Part shown: piece by piece, positions 44,360-51,861 of the stretch
How the letters are laid out: each line of letters starts with the position of its first letter
Numbering within the stretch: position 1 is the first letter of the stretch
Assembly: GCF_000286455.1 (NCBI RefSeq)
Contig: NZ_ALKG01000101.1
Location: 1 to 64,000 of the forward strand
Direction: 5' to 3'
DNA: 64,000 nt
From: Selenomonas sp. FOBRC6
GTDB lineage: Bacteria; Bacillota; Negativicutes; Selenomonadales; Selenomonadaceae
The notes under the pieces: generated by a model
Databases searched by the model: none
What the model saw: only the letters and a program-made list of their open reading frames with translations
What the model was told of the DNA's origin: nothing
Program-made: the position numbers and the translations under genes

Positions 44360-45544
44360 ATGCAGAAAAGTGGAATCAAACGCGTATTTCTCATCGTGCT
44401 CGACAGCTTCGGCTGCGGTGCCGCGCCCGATGCGGCGGACTTCGGTGACGCCGCCTCGTGCAGTACGCTGCGCTCCGTCACAGAGAGCGGACTCTTCCCC
44501 GCCGCAAACCTCACGCGTCTCGGCATTTACAACATCGACGGCGTGGGGACGGGCACACCTGCAGCAGCCCCCATCGGCGCACATGCGCGTCTGCGCGAAC
44601 TCTCGCGCGGAAAGGATACAACCATCGGGCACTGGGAGATGGCGGGCATCGTGCGCAACGAGCCCATGCCGACCTACCCCGACGGCTTCCCGCCCGAGGT
44701 CATCGCAGAGCTCGAGGCAGCATTCGGGCGTAAGATACTCTGCAACAAGCCCTACTCGGGCACGGCGGTCATCCACGACTACGGACAGGAGCACGAGGAG
44801 ACGGGTGCGCTCATCGTCTACACCTCCGCCGACAGCGTGCTGCAGATCGCAGCACATGAGGAGCACGTCCCCGTGGAGGAGCTGTACGATTACTGCCGCA
44901 AGGCACGTGCAATCATGCAGGGCGCACATGGCGTCGGACGCATCATCGCGCGCCCCTTCGTCGGTACGTATCCGAACTACACGCGCACGGCGCGCCGCCA
45001 CGACTTCTCCCTCGACCCGACGGGAGACACGATACTCGATGCACTCAGCCGCGCGCAGTACGATGTGATCGGCGTCGGCAAGATCTCGGACATCTTCGGC
45101 GGGCGCGGACTCACGCGCTCGCTCGGCGTCAACGAGTCGAACGCCGACGGCATGAGAAAGACCACAGGGCTTCTCGCGGAGGATTTCACGGGGCTTGCCT
45201 TCGTCAATCTCGTCGACGGCGACATGATCTACGGACACCGCCGCGACGTGCCCGGCTATGCGCGTGCCATGCAGGAGTTCGACGACTGGCTCGCGGACTT
45301 CCTCCCCGCCATGCGCGCGGACGACGTGCTCATGATTACGGCGGATCATGGCTGCGACCCGGGCGCTGCGGGCACGGATCACACGCGCGAGTACGTCCCA
45401 CTCCTCATCTATGGAGAAAAGATCGCGCCTGTCAACCTCGGCACCTATCCGACCTTCGCCATGATCGGCGCAACGATTGCCGATATATTTGGAGCAGAGC
45501 TTACAACAAAGGGCGAGAGCTTCCTGCCGCGCATCTTAAAGTAG
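44360..45544 (+). CDS. deoB: Phosphopentomutase
   Basis: A 394-residue enzyme interconverting (deoxy)ribose-1- and -5-phosphate. Alkaline-phosphatase-superfamily metal sites are visible: VLDSFGCGAAPDA at the start with the metal Asp, HWEMAG near 93 with the active Thr just before, and ITADHGCDPGAAGTDHTRE near 325-343. The ATG at 44360 is chosen because AGGAAAGG precedes it; a GTG nine bases upstream overlaps that site. It feeds on the pentose-1-phosphate made by the next enzyme. Confidence 0.96.
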   Translation: MQKSGIKRVFLIVLDSFGCGAAPDAADFGDAASCSTLRSVTESGLFPAANLTRLGIYNIDGVGTGTPAAAPIGAHARLRELSRGKDTTIGHWEMAGIVRNEPMPTYPDGFPPEVIAELEAAFGRKILCNKPYSGTAVIHDYGQEHEETGALIVYTSADSVLQIAAHEEHVPVEELYDYCRKARAIMQGAHGVGRIIARPFVGTYPNYTRTARRHDFSLDPTGDTILDALSRAQYDVIGVGKISDIFGGRGLTRSLGVNESNADGMRKTTGLLAEDFTGLAFVNLVDGDMIYGHRRDVPGYARAMQEFDDWLADFLPAMRADDVLMITADHGCDPGAAGTDHTREYVPLLIYGEKIAPVNLGTYPTFAMIGATIADIFGAELTTKGESFLPRILK

Positions 45545-45554
45545 GAGCTTTCCC

Positions 45555-46877
45555 ATGAATATGTATGACATCATCACGAAGAAGAAGCACGGCAGCGAAC
45601 TTACTGCGGACGAACTTTCCTATATCATAGACGGCTATGTTGCCGGAGAGATTCCCGACTATCAGGTCGCGGCGCTCCTCATGGCTATCTGCCTGCGCGG
45701 CATGACGATCGCAGAGACCACCGCCCTCACCAAAATCATGGCGGCATCGGGTGACCGCGTCGACCTCTCCGCCATCGTGGGACACAAGATCGACAAGCAT
45801 TCGACGGGCGGCGTCGGCGACAAGACCACGCTCATCGTCAGCCCCATCGTCGCTGCATGCGGCTGCAAAGCCCCAAAGATGTCGGGACGGGGGCTTGGCC
45901 ACACGGGCGGCACCATCGACAAACTCGAATCCATCCCCGGCTTTCGTACAAATCTCTCGCAGGACGAATTCATTGCTGTCGTAAAGGAATGCGGTCTCTC
46001 CCTTATCGCGCAGACGGGCACCCTCGCGCATGCGGACAAGCTGCTCTATGCCCTGCGCGACGTGACGGCGACCGTCGACAGCATCCCGCTGATCGCCTCC
46101 TCCATCATGAGTAAGAAGCTCGCCTCGGGCGCGGACGCCGTCCTCCTCGACGTAAAGGTCGGCCACGGCGCATTCATGAAAACACTGGAAGACGCGTGCG
46201 CACTCGCGGAGACAATGGTCGCGATTGGAAAAACTGCCGACTTCCCCACCGCTGCCCTCCTCACGAATATGGACGCGCCGCTCGGGTGCGCCGTCGGCAA
46301 CAGCCTCGAGGTTGCGGAGGCGGTCAGCGTCCTGCGCGGCGCGGGTTCCGATGACCTGCGCACAGTCTCGCTTGCGCTCGCGGCGGGCATGCTACAGCTG
46401 GCGGGACAGGGCACGTTCGCAGAATGCCATGCACGCGCGGAGCAAGCAATCGCGAGCGGCGCGGCGTTCGATGCGCTCGTGCGCATGACAGCGGCACAGG
46501 GCGGCGACATCTCCGTCCTGCACGACGTGGCAAACTTCCCGCAGGCGCATATGCAGCGCACAATAACGGCAGACGCGGACGGATATCTTACACGTCTGGA
46601 CGCAGAGACCGTCGGGCGCACCGCCGTCCTGCTTGGTGCAGGACGCATGACAAAGGAGAGCGCGATCAACCATGCGGCAGGTATCATCCTCCACAAGAAA
46701 TATGGGGACACCGTCACAGAGGGCGCGCCTCTCGCCACCCTCTATGCGGAGAGTGAGGAGCAGATCGCAGCGGGTGCGGAGCGCTTCCGCGCCGCGTTTG
46801 AGATCGGCTCAGCTGCGCCCGCCCCGATGAAGCTCATCTACGGCGCTGTCGATGCGGAGGGCTGGCATGAACGATAA
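45555..46877 (+). CDS. pdp: Pyrimidine-nucleoside phosphorylase
   Basis: A 440-residue enzyme cleaving uridine or thymidine to base and pentose-1-phosphate. The family signature is clear: DKHSTGGVGDKTTLIV near 80-95 (phosphate loop), then MSGRGLGHTGGTIDKLESIPG, and a C-terminal biotinyl-like all-beta domain. Thymidine-specific DeoA is close; the name follows the Firmicute enzyme. It overlaps the cytidine deaminase gene by 11 bases. Confidence 0.94.
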   Translation: MNMYDIITKKKHGSELTADELSYIIDGYVAGEIPDYQVAALLMAICLRGMTIAETTALTKIMAASGDRVDLSAIVGHKIDKHSTGGVGDKTTLIVSPIVAACGCKAPKMSGRGLGHTGGTIDKLESIPGFRTNLSQDEFIAVVKECGLSLIAQTGTLAHADKLLYALRDVTATVDSIPLIASSIMSKKLASGADAVLLDVKVGHGAFMKTLEDACALAETMVAIGKTADFPTAALLTNMDAPLGCAVGNSLEVAEAVSVLRGAGSDDLRTVSLALAAGMLQLAGQGTFAECHARAEQAIASGAAFDALVRMTAAQGGDISVLHDVANFPQAHMQRTITADADGYLTRLDAETVGRTAVLLGAGRMTKESAINHAAGIILHKKYGDTVTEGAPLATLYAESEEQIAAGAERFRAAFEIGSAAPAPMKLIYGAVDAEGWHER

Positions 46878-47289
46878 CGAACTGATCGCACGCGCGGCAG
46901 AGTTCCGCCGCCATGCCTACGCGCCCTACTCGGGATTCGCCGTTGGTGCAGCGCTCCTCGCACGGAGCAGCAGGGTCTACGGCGGCGTCAACGTCGAGAA
47001 CGCCTCCTATCCCGTCGGCATCTGCGCCGAGCGAGCGGCAATCGCCGCCGCTATCACAGCGGGTGAGCGGGAGTTCGAGGCGCTTGCCGTCATTGCAGAC
47101 AGCCCGGAACCATGTGCCCCCTGCGGCATGTGCCGCCAGGTGCTCATGGAATTTCCAATCGCACGCATCATTCTCGCCAATACACGGGGCGACGTGCGCA
47201 TACTCACACCTGCCGCACTGCTCCCGCACGCCTTCGGGGCGGCGGCTCTTCCCACAAAGGAGTACTCCGATGAAAATACTGATTGTTGA
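46867..47289 (+). CDS. cdd: Cytidine deaminase
   Basis: A 140-residue homotetrameric deaminase. YAPYSGFAVGAALL, then GVNVENASYPVGICAERAA with the first Zn Cys and catalytic Glu, and EPCAPCGMCRQVLMEF with the other two Zn Cys. The ATG at 46867 lies after GGAGGG within the end of pdp. With deoB and pdp it completes a pyrimidine nucleoside salvage operon. Confidence 0.96.
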   Translation: MNDNELIARAAEFRRHAYAPYSGFAVGAALLARSSRVYGGVNVENASYPVGICAERAAIAAAITAGEREFEALAVIADSPEPCAPCGMCRQVLMEFPIARIILANTRGDVRILTPAALLPHAFGAAALPTKEYSDENTDC

Positions 47290-47638
47290 CGACTCCCGCC
47301 TCGTACGCATCAAGCTCAAGGCGGAACTATTCGACCGCGGGCACACAGTCATCGAGGCGCGCGACGGTGAGGAGGCGCTGCGGCGCATTGCAGACAAGAA
47401 TCCCGACGCCGTCTTTCTCGACATCATTCTGCCAAAGCTCGATGGCTGCACCGTGCTGCGCAGTCTGCGCAAGACGCATCCAAAACTCCCCGTCGTCATG
47501 CTCTCGACGGCAGCAACGGAGGAAAACATCGCATGTGCCAATGAGCACAATGCACTCATGTTCATCCAGAAGCCCTATGCAGATCACGAGATCAGTACGG
47601 CGCTCGCCAAGATGCGGCAGTGTGTGGAGGAACAATGA
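47270..47638 (+). CDS. CheY-like response regulator
   Basis: A 122-residue stand-alone receiver with no output domain. The phospho-acceptor pocket is complete: D7/D8, D51 (FLDIILPKLDG), S79 and K101 (QKPY). The true start at 47270 follows AAAGGAG and overlaps the cdd end by 20 bases; longer frames belong to cdd read in another phase. The next gene encodes a CheX-like phosphatase, so the pair probably forms a small signalling module, for example for chemotaxis. Confidence 0.9.
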   Translation: MKILIVDDSRLVRIKLKAELFDRGHTVIEARDGEEALRRIADKNPDAVFLDIILPKLDGCTVLRSLRKTHPKLPVVMLSTAATEENIACANEHNALMFIQKPYADHEISTALAKMRQCVEEQ

Positions 47639-48093
47639 GCGAACTGTATACTTCGTACATTGAGACATTTCTCACGGGACTTGCCGACTATGCACGCGCG
47701 GAAGCAGTAATCGACGAGACACGCGAACAGGAGCCGACCTACGTCACTATATCGCAGCACCTCGATGCGGACGGCAGTCCGCTGATCGTTGCACTTGCCG
47801 CCTCCGTAGACGCCTTCTATTCCCTCGCAAGCGGCTACAGCGGTGTCTCTCTCGACGGCATGGACGAGCTTGCCGTCGATGCTGTCGGCGAGCTCTTCAA
47901 CGTCATCAACGGCCATTTCTCGTCGCGTATGCGCGCAGAGGGACGCGCCGTCTCCATCATCGACCCGCCGCGCCACCATCACGGTGCAGCAGAGCCGGAT
48001 GCATGCGAATTCACCTGCACCGTTACAAGCCCCATCGGCCTCATGACGCTCATCGGCGCGCGTGAGGAATTTGTTCCGGCACATACACATTGA
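47635..48093 (+). CDS. CheX/CheC-family CheY-P phosphatase
   Basis: A 152-residue protein with the phosphatase signature D-x3-E-x2-N-x22-P, exactly satisfied by D82, E86, N89 and P112 (VDAVGELFNVINGHFSS). Such proteins remove phosphate from CheY. Only one signature is present, like CheX and unlike CheC. The start overlaps the receiver stop codon (ATGA), so the two are coupled and probably work together. Overall sequence is diverged. Confidence 0.85.
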   Translation: MSELYTSYIETFLTGLADYARAEAVIDETREQEPTYVTISQHLDADGSPLIVALAASVDAFYSLASGYSGVSLDGMDELAVDAVGELFNVINGHFSSRMRAEGRAVSIIDPPRHHHGAAEPDACEFTCTVTSPIGLMTLIGAREEFVPAHTH

Positions 48094-48118
48094 CCTTTAT
48101 TTTTGAAAGGAGTTTCCC

Positions 48119-49216
48119 TTGACCATATTCTCGCATACCATAGACTTCAACACGCTCATCGAGCTCCTGATCGTCCCCGTCGGCATCGTCCTCGCTGCAC
48201 TCACCGTCGGCATCATCACCGATCGGCTCATCCGCCGCTATATTGATCATCACCTCGCGGTGGAGGAGAGCACATGGAAGTACGTTCTTATCCGTTCCAT
48301 GCAGGGTGTTCCCATCTTCTTCAGCTTCATTATCGGCCTCTACTGGGCGATCGATGCCGTGGAGATCTCGCCGACGCTCACAAAACTGCTCTCATATATT
48401 CTCTTTACCAGCAACGTCTTCTCCATCACGCGCGTCCTAGCACGTACCGTCGACGGTGTTGTCACCATGTACTTCGAACGCTCGGGCAGGAACCTGCCTA
48501 AGACGACCCTGCTCAACAGCATCCTCATCGGGGTCATCTATGCCATGGGGCTGCTCGTCATCCTCCAGTACTACGGCATCTCCATCGCTCCAATCCTGAC
48601 GGCGGCAGGTGTCGGCGGCATGGCGGTCGCCCTTGCCCTGCAGGAGATGCTTGCCAATATCTTCTCCGGTCTCCACCTCATCCTCTCCAAGCAGCTGCGC
48701 ATCGGCGACTACATCAAACTCGGCTCGGGCGAGGAGGGACGCGTCACGGACATCACATGGCGCTTTACCACCATCATCCCACTCGGCGCGAGTAACACCA
48801 TCGTCATTCCGAACAAGACCATCGCGGGTGCGAACATCACGAATTACAGCCTGCCTACACTGAACATCAACGTCATCGTCCCCGTCGGCGTCGCGTATGA
48901 CAGCGACCTCGCCATGGTCGAGCGCGTCACCATCGAGACGGCGAAGGAAGTCCTCGCGCGTGTGGATAACAATCTGACCGCGAATCCGCTTGTCCTCTAT
49001 ACAGACTTCGGTGCGTCCTCCATCAACTTCAATGTGATCCTGCCGTCGAGCATGTTCGACCATCAGGGCATCATCAAGCACGAGTTCATCAAGGCACTCA
49101 CCGACCGCTACCGCGCGGAGGGCATCGACATCCCCTATCCCATCCAGACCATCATACAGGAGAAGGCGGATGCGGAGGAAAACAATCCACAGGACGCTGC
49201 TCACGTAGAGAAGTAA
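48119..49216 (+). CDS. MscS-family mechanosensitive channel
   Basis: A 365-residue small-conductance channel. Three or more membrane segments (about 10-35, 60-85, 125-150) end in the pore helix GVGGMAVALALQEMLANIFSGLHLILSKQLRIGDYIKL (about 160-200), followed by the beta domain (EEGRVTDITWRFTTI, then IVIPNKTIAGANITNYS) and the cytoplasmic cage. It starts with TTG, at ideal distance from AAAGGAG; no ATG fits. It would release solutes under hypo-osmotic shock. Confidence 0.93.
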   Translation: MTIFSHTIDFNTLIELLIVPVGIVLAALTVGIITDRLIRRYIDHHLAVEESTWKYVLIRSMQGVPIFFSFIIGLYWAIDAVEISPTLTKLLSYILFTSNVFSITRVLARTVDGVVTMYFERSGRNLPKTTLLNSILIGVIYAMGLLVILQYYGISIAPILTAAGVGGMAVALALQEMLANIFSGLHLILSKQLRIGDYIKLGSGEEGRVTDITWRFTTIIPLGASNTIVIPNKTIAGANITNYSLPTLNINVIVPVGVAYDSDLAMVERVTIETAKEVLARVDNNLTANPLVLYTDFGASSINFNVILPSSMFDHQGIIKHEFIKALTDRYRAEGIDIPYPIQTIIQEKADAEENNPQDAAHVEK

Positions 49217-49236
49217 CGGCGTAGATCGTGTTCCTT

Positions 49237-49371
49237 TTATCCACAAATTCCACAGTTTCTCCCTAGGGAAACTGTGGATAACTTTCTCTCCTGCAACGTG
49301 TCTGCCATGCCTTTTTCCATCGGTGTTTTGAGGAAAAACACCCCATTTTCCAAAAAAATCCCTGTGGATAA
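49237..49371. promoter_or_regulatory. Cluster of three perfect DnaA boxes
   Basis: TTATCCACA occurs at 49237-49245 (plus), 49273-49281 (minus) and 49363-49371 (minus). Three exact 9-mers in 135 bases is far above chance (about 0.5 expected in 64 kb on both strands). No dnaA or dnaN gene is nearby. The cluster stands upstream of the small glycyl-radical protein and nrdG genes, and DnaA is known to act on a ribonucleotide reductase operon in E. coli. Confidence 0.75.
49250..49277 (+). terminator. Hairpin after mscS, partly overlapping a DnaA box
   Basis: CCACAGTTTC pairs perfectly with GAAACTGTGG. No proper T-run follows, so it may be a weak terminator or a structural part of the DnaA-box region. 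Confidence 0.45.
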
Positions 49372-49384
49372 GTCTGTGAACAAA

Positions 49385-49435
49385 CAACTAGATATAGATT
49401 TCCTATTGACGAGTACCCACTAGATGTTGTATAAT
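49385..49435 (+). promoter_or_regulatory. Promoter with two NrdR-like boxes
   Basis: CTAGATATAG (box 49385-49400) and CTAGATGTTG (box 49417-49432) match the NrdR half-consensus CWATATATWG closely, and start 32 bases apart, the three-turn spacing of true NrdR box pairs. They overlap a promoter, TTGACG (49406-49411), 18 bases, TATAAT (49430-49435). NrdR would repress when dATP is high. Two small hairpins (GGCGA/TCGCC and GCGCC/GGCGC) follow at 49447-49489 before the ribosome site. Confidence 0.7.
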
Positions 49436-49508
49436 CCTCACGAAACGGCGATACGTCGCCGAAGAGGAAACCGCGCCGGCAGGGCGCGCAAAAAAAGGAG
49501 AATGCAGC

Positions 49509-49793
49509 ATGATCGTCAACGACATCAACGTCACAGTAAATGGCCTCTCGGATATTACCCCGCACGAGGTTGAGAACTACATCGCATACATCGAGGGACA
49601 GACCCACGAGAAGCTTGACCGCCTCTCCATCACGGGGACGGATGACGGTCGTGTCACACTCGGCTACGAGATGCGCCAGCCGAAGTTCGAACGCGTGCGC
49701 CGCATCACGGGCTACCTGGTCGGCACCACGGATCGCTGGAACAATGCAAAGCAGGCCGAAGAGCATGAGCGCGTCAAGCACGGACTCCACTGA
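49509..49793 (+). CDS. Stand-alone glycyl-radical-type C-terminal domain of NrdD, 94 residues
   Basis: The gene starts after AAAAAAAGGAG. The C-terminal 40 residues, KFERVRRITGYLVGTTDRWN followed by NAKQAEEHERVKHG, look like the C-terminal glycyl-radical segment of anaerobic ribonucleotide reductase NrdD (candidate radical residue G68 in RITGYL). The N-terminal 55 residues are a small unrecognised alpha/beta region with no Cys, so the NrdD zinc site is missing. A full-length NrdD is not in the window. It overlaps nrdG by 29 bases. It may be a partner or spare part for NrdD, as GrcA is for PFL; a remnant or a family-specific NrdD subunit is possible. Confidence 0.65.
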   Translation: MIVNDINVTVNGLSDITPHEVENYIAYIEGQTHEKLDRLSITGTDDGRVTLGYEMRQPKFERVRRITGYLVGTTDRWNNAKQAEEHERVKHGLH

Positions 49794-50292
49794 GATCCAC
49801 ATCTCGGGGATTGCACGTGACTCCATCGTCGACGGCGAGGGCATACGGCTGACAGTCTTTACGCAGGGCTGTCCGCGCCGCTGTCCGGGCTGTCACAATC
49901 CGGACACACAGCCCCTCGTCGGCGGGCGCATGACGACCGTCGGTGCGGTGCTCGCCGAACTCGACGAAAACCCACTCCTCACAGGGCTCACCCTCAGCGG
50001 CGGTGAGCCCTTCTTGCAGCCCGCCGCCCTGCTCCCGCTCGCACGCGGGGCACACGCGCGGGGACTGGACGTGTGGAGCTACACGGGCTACACCCTTGAG
50101 GAGCTGCGCGCACAGGAAAATCCCGCCGTGGATGCCCTGCTCGATGAGCTCGACGTACTCGTCGACGGCGACTACCGCGAGGAAGAGCGCGATCTCACAC
50201 TGCACTTTCGCGGCTCGCGCAATCAGCGCGTCATCGACCTCGCAGCAACGCGTGCAACGGGCACACTCAGACTGCTCTACAAAGACGAATAG
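49765..50292 (+). CDS. nrdG: Anaerobic ribonucleotide reductase activase NrdG
   Basis: A 175-residue radical SAM enzyme that generates the glycyl radical of NrdD. The cluster motif C36-x3-C40-x2-C43 (CPRRCPGC) is preceded by GIRLTVFTQG and followed by TLSGGEPFLQP near 78-88, the usual SAM-binding region. The ATG at 49765 lies inside the upstream gene with no strong site, so it is probably coupled to it; the frame is open further upstream. It shares the NrdR/DnaA control region. Confidence 0.92.
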   Translation: MSASSTDSTEIHISGIARDSIVDGEGIRLTVFTQGCPRRCPGCHNPDTQPLVGGRMTTVGAVLAELDENPLLTGLTLSGGEPFLQPAALLPLARGAHARGLDVWSYTGYTLEELRAQENPAVDALLDELDVLVDGDYREEERDLTLHFRGSRNQRVIDLAATRATGTLRLLYKDE

Positions 50293-50293
50293 G

Positions 50294-50344
50294 GAAATCC
50301 CCTCACACAGGCAAGCGAAATTTTCTTGTGTGGGGGAATTTTGT
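50294..50344 (+). terminator. Terminator of the nrdG operon
   Basis: AAATCCCCTCACACA pairs with TGTGTGGGGGAATTT with one mismatch across a 17-base loop, followed by TTTTGTT. Confidence 0.8.
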
Positions 50345-50353
50345 TAGAAAATC

Positions 50354-50382
50354 TTGGCATATTCATAAAAAAATGGTATGAT
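50354..50382 (+). promoter_or_regulatory. Promoter of the 96-residue basic protein gene
   Basis: TTGGCA (50354-50359), a 17-base spacer and TATGAT (50377-50382) lie just after the nrdG terminator. Confidence 0.65.
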
Positions 50383-50419
50383 TCAACCATGAGAAAGATT
50401 TTGTTGGGAGGAATCAAAT

Positions 50420-50710
50420 ATGGCAGAGAAATCGTCACGAGCAGAAAAGGTAAAGGAGACAAAGGAGCTTGCGCTGAACATCGATGCAACCGATGAGATC
50501 GGCATGCTCGAGATCTCGACGACGCAGGCGATGCGCGTATCCATCATCCGCTCACGCGGGCGCCGCTACACCGCCATCACCCCCTTCTATCGGAAACGGG
50601 CAAACGATCGGTGGAAGCCCAAGGCCTCCGTCTGGATCCCCGTGGAGCACACGGGTGCCATTGCCGAATACCTCGCGCGCGCAGACGAAAAGATTCGCGA
50701 AAACGACTAA
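50420..50710 (+). CDS. Hypothetical small basic protein, PC4-like
   Basis: A 96-residue protein beginning MAEKSSRAEKVKETKELALN. The core MRVSIIRSRGRRYTAITPFY, then DRWKPKASVWIPVEHTG, resembles the beta-sheet of PC4/YdbC single-strand DNA-binding proteins (strand, basic turn, WKP-x-K), which occur in Firmicutes. Similarity is weak and I name it only as a possibility. It has its own promoter and terminator, so it is a single-gene unit. The start follows GGGAGG. Confidence 0.6.
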   Translation: MAEKSSRAEKVKETKELALNIDATDEIGMLEISTTQAMRVSIIRSRGRRYTAITPFYRKRANDRWKPKASVWIPVEHTGAIAEYLARADEKIREND

Positions 50711-50720
50711 GCATAGAGCA

Positions 50721-50760
50721 GCCCCCGCACATCGACAAAGGATGTACGGGGGCGATTTTA
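50721..50760 (+). terminator. Intrinsic terminator
   Basis: GCCCCCGCACATC pairs with GGATGTACGGGGGC with one bulge or mismatch, followed by GATTTTATT. It separates the small protein gene from the converging transporter gene. Confidence 0.8.
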
Positions 50761-50789
50761 TTGTATTGTTTGTGAGGCAGAAATTCTTC

Positions 50790-51221
50790 CTAGGGAAAGA
50801 TCGCAAGCAGCAGCCCGCCTGCCGCAATCATGGCAATCGCGACGCCGTTCATGAAGCTCACGCGCTCGCCGAAGATGAGGACGGCAATCACGACGGCAAA
50901 GACGACGCTCAGTTTGTCGATCGGAGCAACCTGCGTCACCGCACCGTCCTTGAGCGCCAAAAAGTAAAACAGCCACGAAAGTGCGCCCGCGATGCCGCTG
51001 AGCGCAACGAAGAGCAGCGCCTTCTTGTCCGCGAACACCTGCGGCAGATCGGCCGTATGCCCCTCGGCGATGACGACACCGACGAGGAATACCGCCATAA
51101 TCACAGCGCGCACAGCCGTCGCTGCACTGCTGTCGAGCCCCGCCACGCCCACCTTGCCGAAGATGGACACAAACGCCGCGCACAGTGCCGAGAGCAGCGC
51201 ATAAATCAGCCATGAACTCAT
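50790..51221 (-). CDS. EamA/DMT-family transporter, single-domain
   Basis: A 143-residue membrane protein with five hydrophobic segments and one EamA repeat: WLIYALLSALCAAFVSIFGK at the start, GIAGALSWLFYFLALKDG in the middle, and FGERVSFMNGVAIAMIAAGGLLLAI at the end. Most DMT exporters have two repeats (about 300 residues); this is the half-size form, which works as a dimer. Substrate unknown. Confidence 0.87.
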   Translation of the reverse strand: MSSWLIYALLSALCAAFVSIFGKVGVAGLDSSAATAVRAVIMAVFLVGVVIAEGHTADLPQVFADKKALLFVALSGIAGALSWLFYFLALKDGAVTQVAPIDKLSVVFAVVIAVLIFGERVSFMNGVAIAMIAAGGLLLAIFP

Positions 51222-51251
51222 GCCATCCTCCCCCCTTTTAAAACGCGCCTT

Positions 51252-51280
51252 AGTATAGCATTATTTGCACCGCATCGCAA
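51252..51280 (-). promoter_or_regulatory. Promoter of the EamA-family gene
   Basis: On the minus strand TTGCGA (51275-51280), 17 bases, TATACT (51252-51257) with a TG two bases before the -10. A weaker promoter for the plus-strand acetyltransferase (TTTCAA, 17 bases, TAAAAT ending at 51316) faces away from it. Confidence 0.55.
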
Positions 51281-51339
51281 ACGCTTCTTTCAAAATATCT
51301 GCAAATCGTGTAAAATGGGCAGAAAAGGAGAGTAATGCT

Positions 51340-51828
51340 ATGATACGACAGGCTGATGAGCGCGATGTGTCTGACATCATGCGCGTCTACGCAGCGGCAC
51401 GCGCCTTTATGCGCGCCTCCGGCAATCTGACGCAGTGGACGGGCGGCTATCCCTCGGAGAAGATTGTGCGTGCGGACATCGCACGTGGTGTGAGCTATGT
51501 GTTGGAAAATGAAGCAGGGCTTCTCCACGCGGTCTTTGCACTCATCCCGGGCGACGATCCAACCTACGAGTACATCGAGGGCGCATGGCAGGATGCCTCC
51601 CCCTACGCGACGGTTCATCGCGCGGGCAGCGACGGAACGGAACGCGGTACATTCCGCGCCATCCTCGCCTTCGCACGTGCGCAGTATGAGCACCTGCGCG
51701 CCGACACCCATGCGGACAACATCCCCATGCAGAACTGTCTGCAAAAGAACGGCTTTGCTTACTGCGGCATCATCTATCTCAAAAGCGGTGATCCGCGCCG
51801 CGCCTACGAGTGGAGCAGCGGCAGATGA
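51340..51828 (+). CDS. GNAT-like acetyltransferase
   Basis: A 162-residue protein starting MIRQADERDVSDIMRVYAAA, typical of the GNAT first strand and helix; the acetyl-CoA loop is degenerate (GSDGTERGTFRAILAFARAQ), and HADNIPMQNCLQKNGFAYCG is the usual C-terminal N-x3-Q-x-L-x-x-x-G-F motif. Its substrate is unknown. The start at 51340 follows AAAGGAG; an earlier ATG at 51335 is out of frame and stops at once. Confidence 0.85.
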   Translation: MIRQADERDVSDIMRVYAAARAFMRASGNLTQWTGGYPSEKIVRADIARGVSYVLENEAGLLHAVFALIPGDDPTYEYIEGAWQDASPYATVHRAGSDGTERGTFRAILAFARAQYEHLRADTHADNIPMQNCLQKNGFAYCGIIYLKSGDPRRAYEWSSGR

Positions 51829-51861
51829 GTCAAAACTGTGTATATTTAGGAGAGAACATCT

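Noticed and set aside
46913-47638. A 241-residue form of the response regulator
   Set aside because: The upstream 119 codons are cdd read in another frame; the receiver has its own AAAGGAG site and ATG at 47270.
49237-49371. Chromosome replication origin
   Set aside because: The three DnaA boxes are striking, but dnaA, dnaN and other usual origin neighbours are missing and there is no long AT-rich unwinding stretch; promoter control or DnaA titration fits better.
50758-51213. 151-codon minus-strand frame overlapping the EamA gene
   Set aside because: It is Gly/Arg/Cys-rich in another frame of the same strand, while the 50790-51221 frame has clear membrane segments and a family match.
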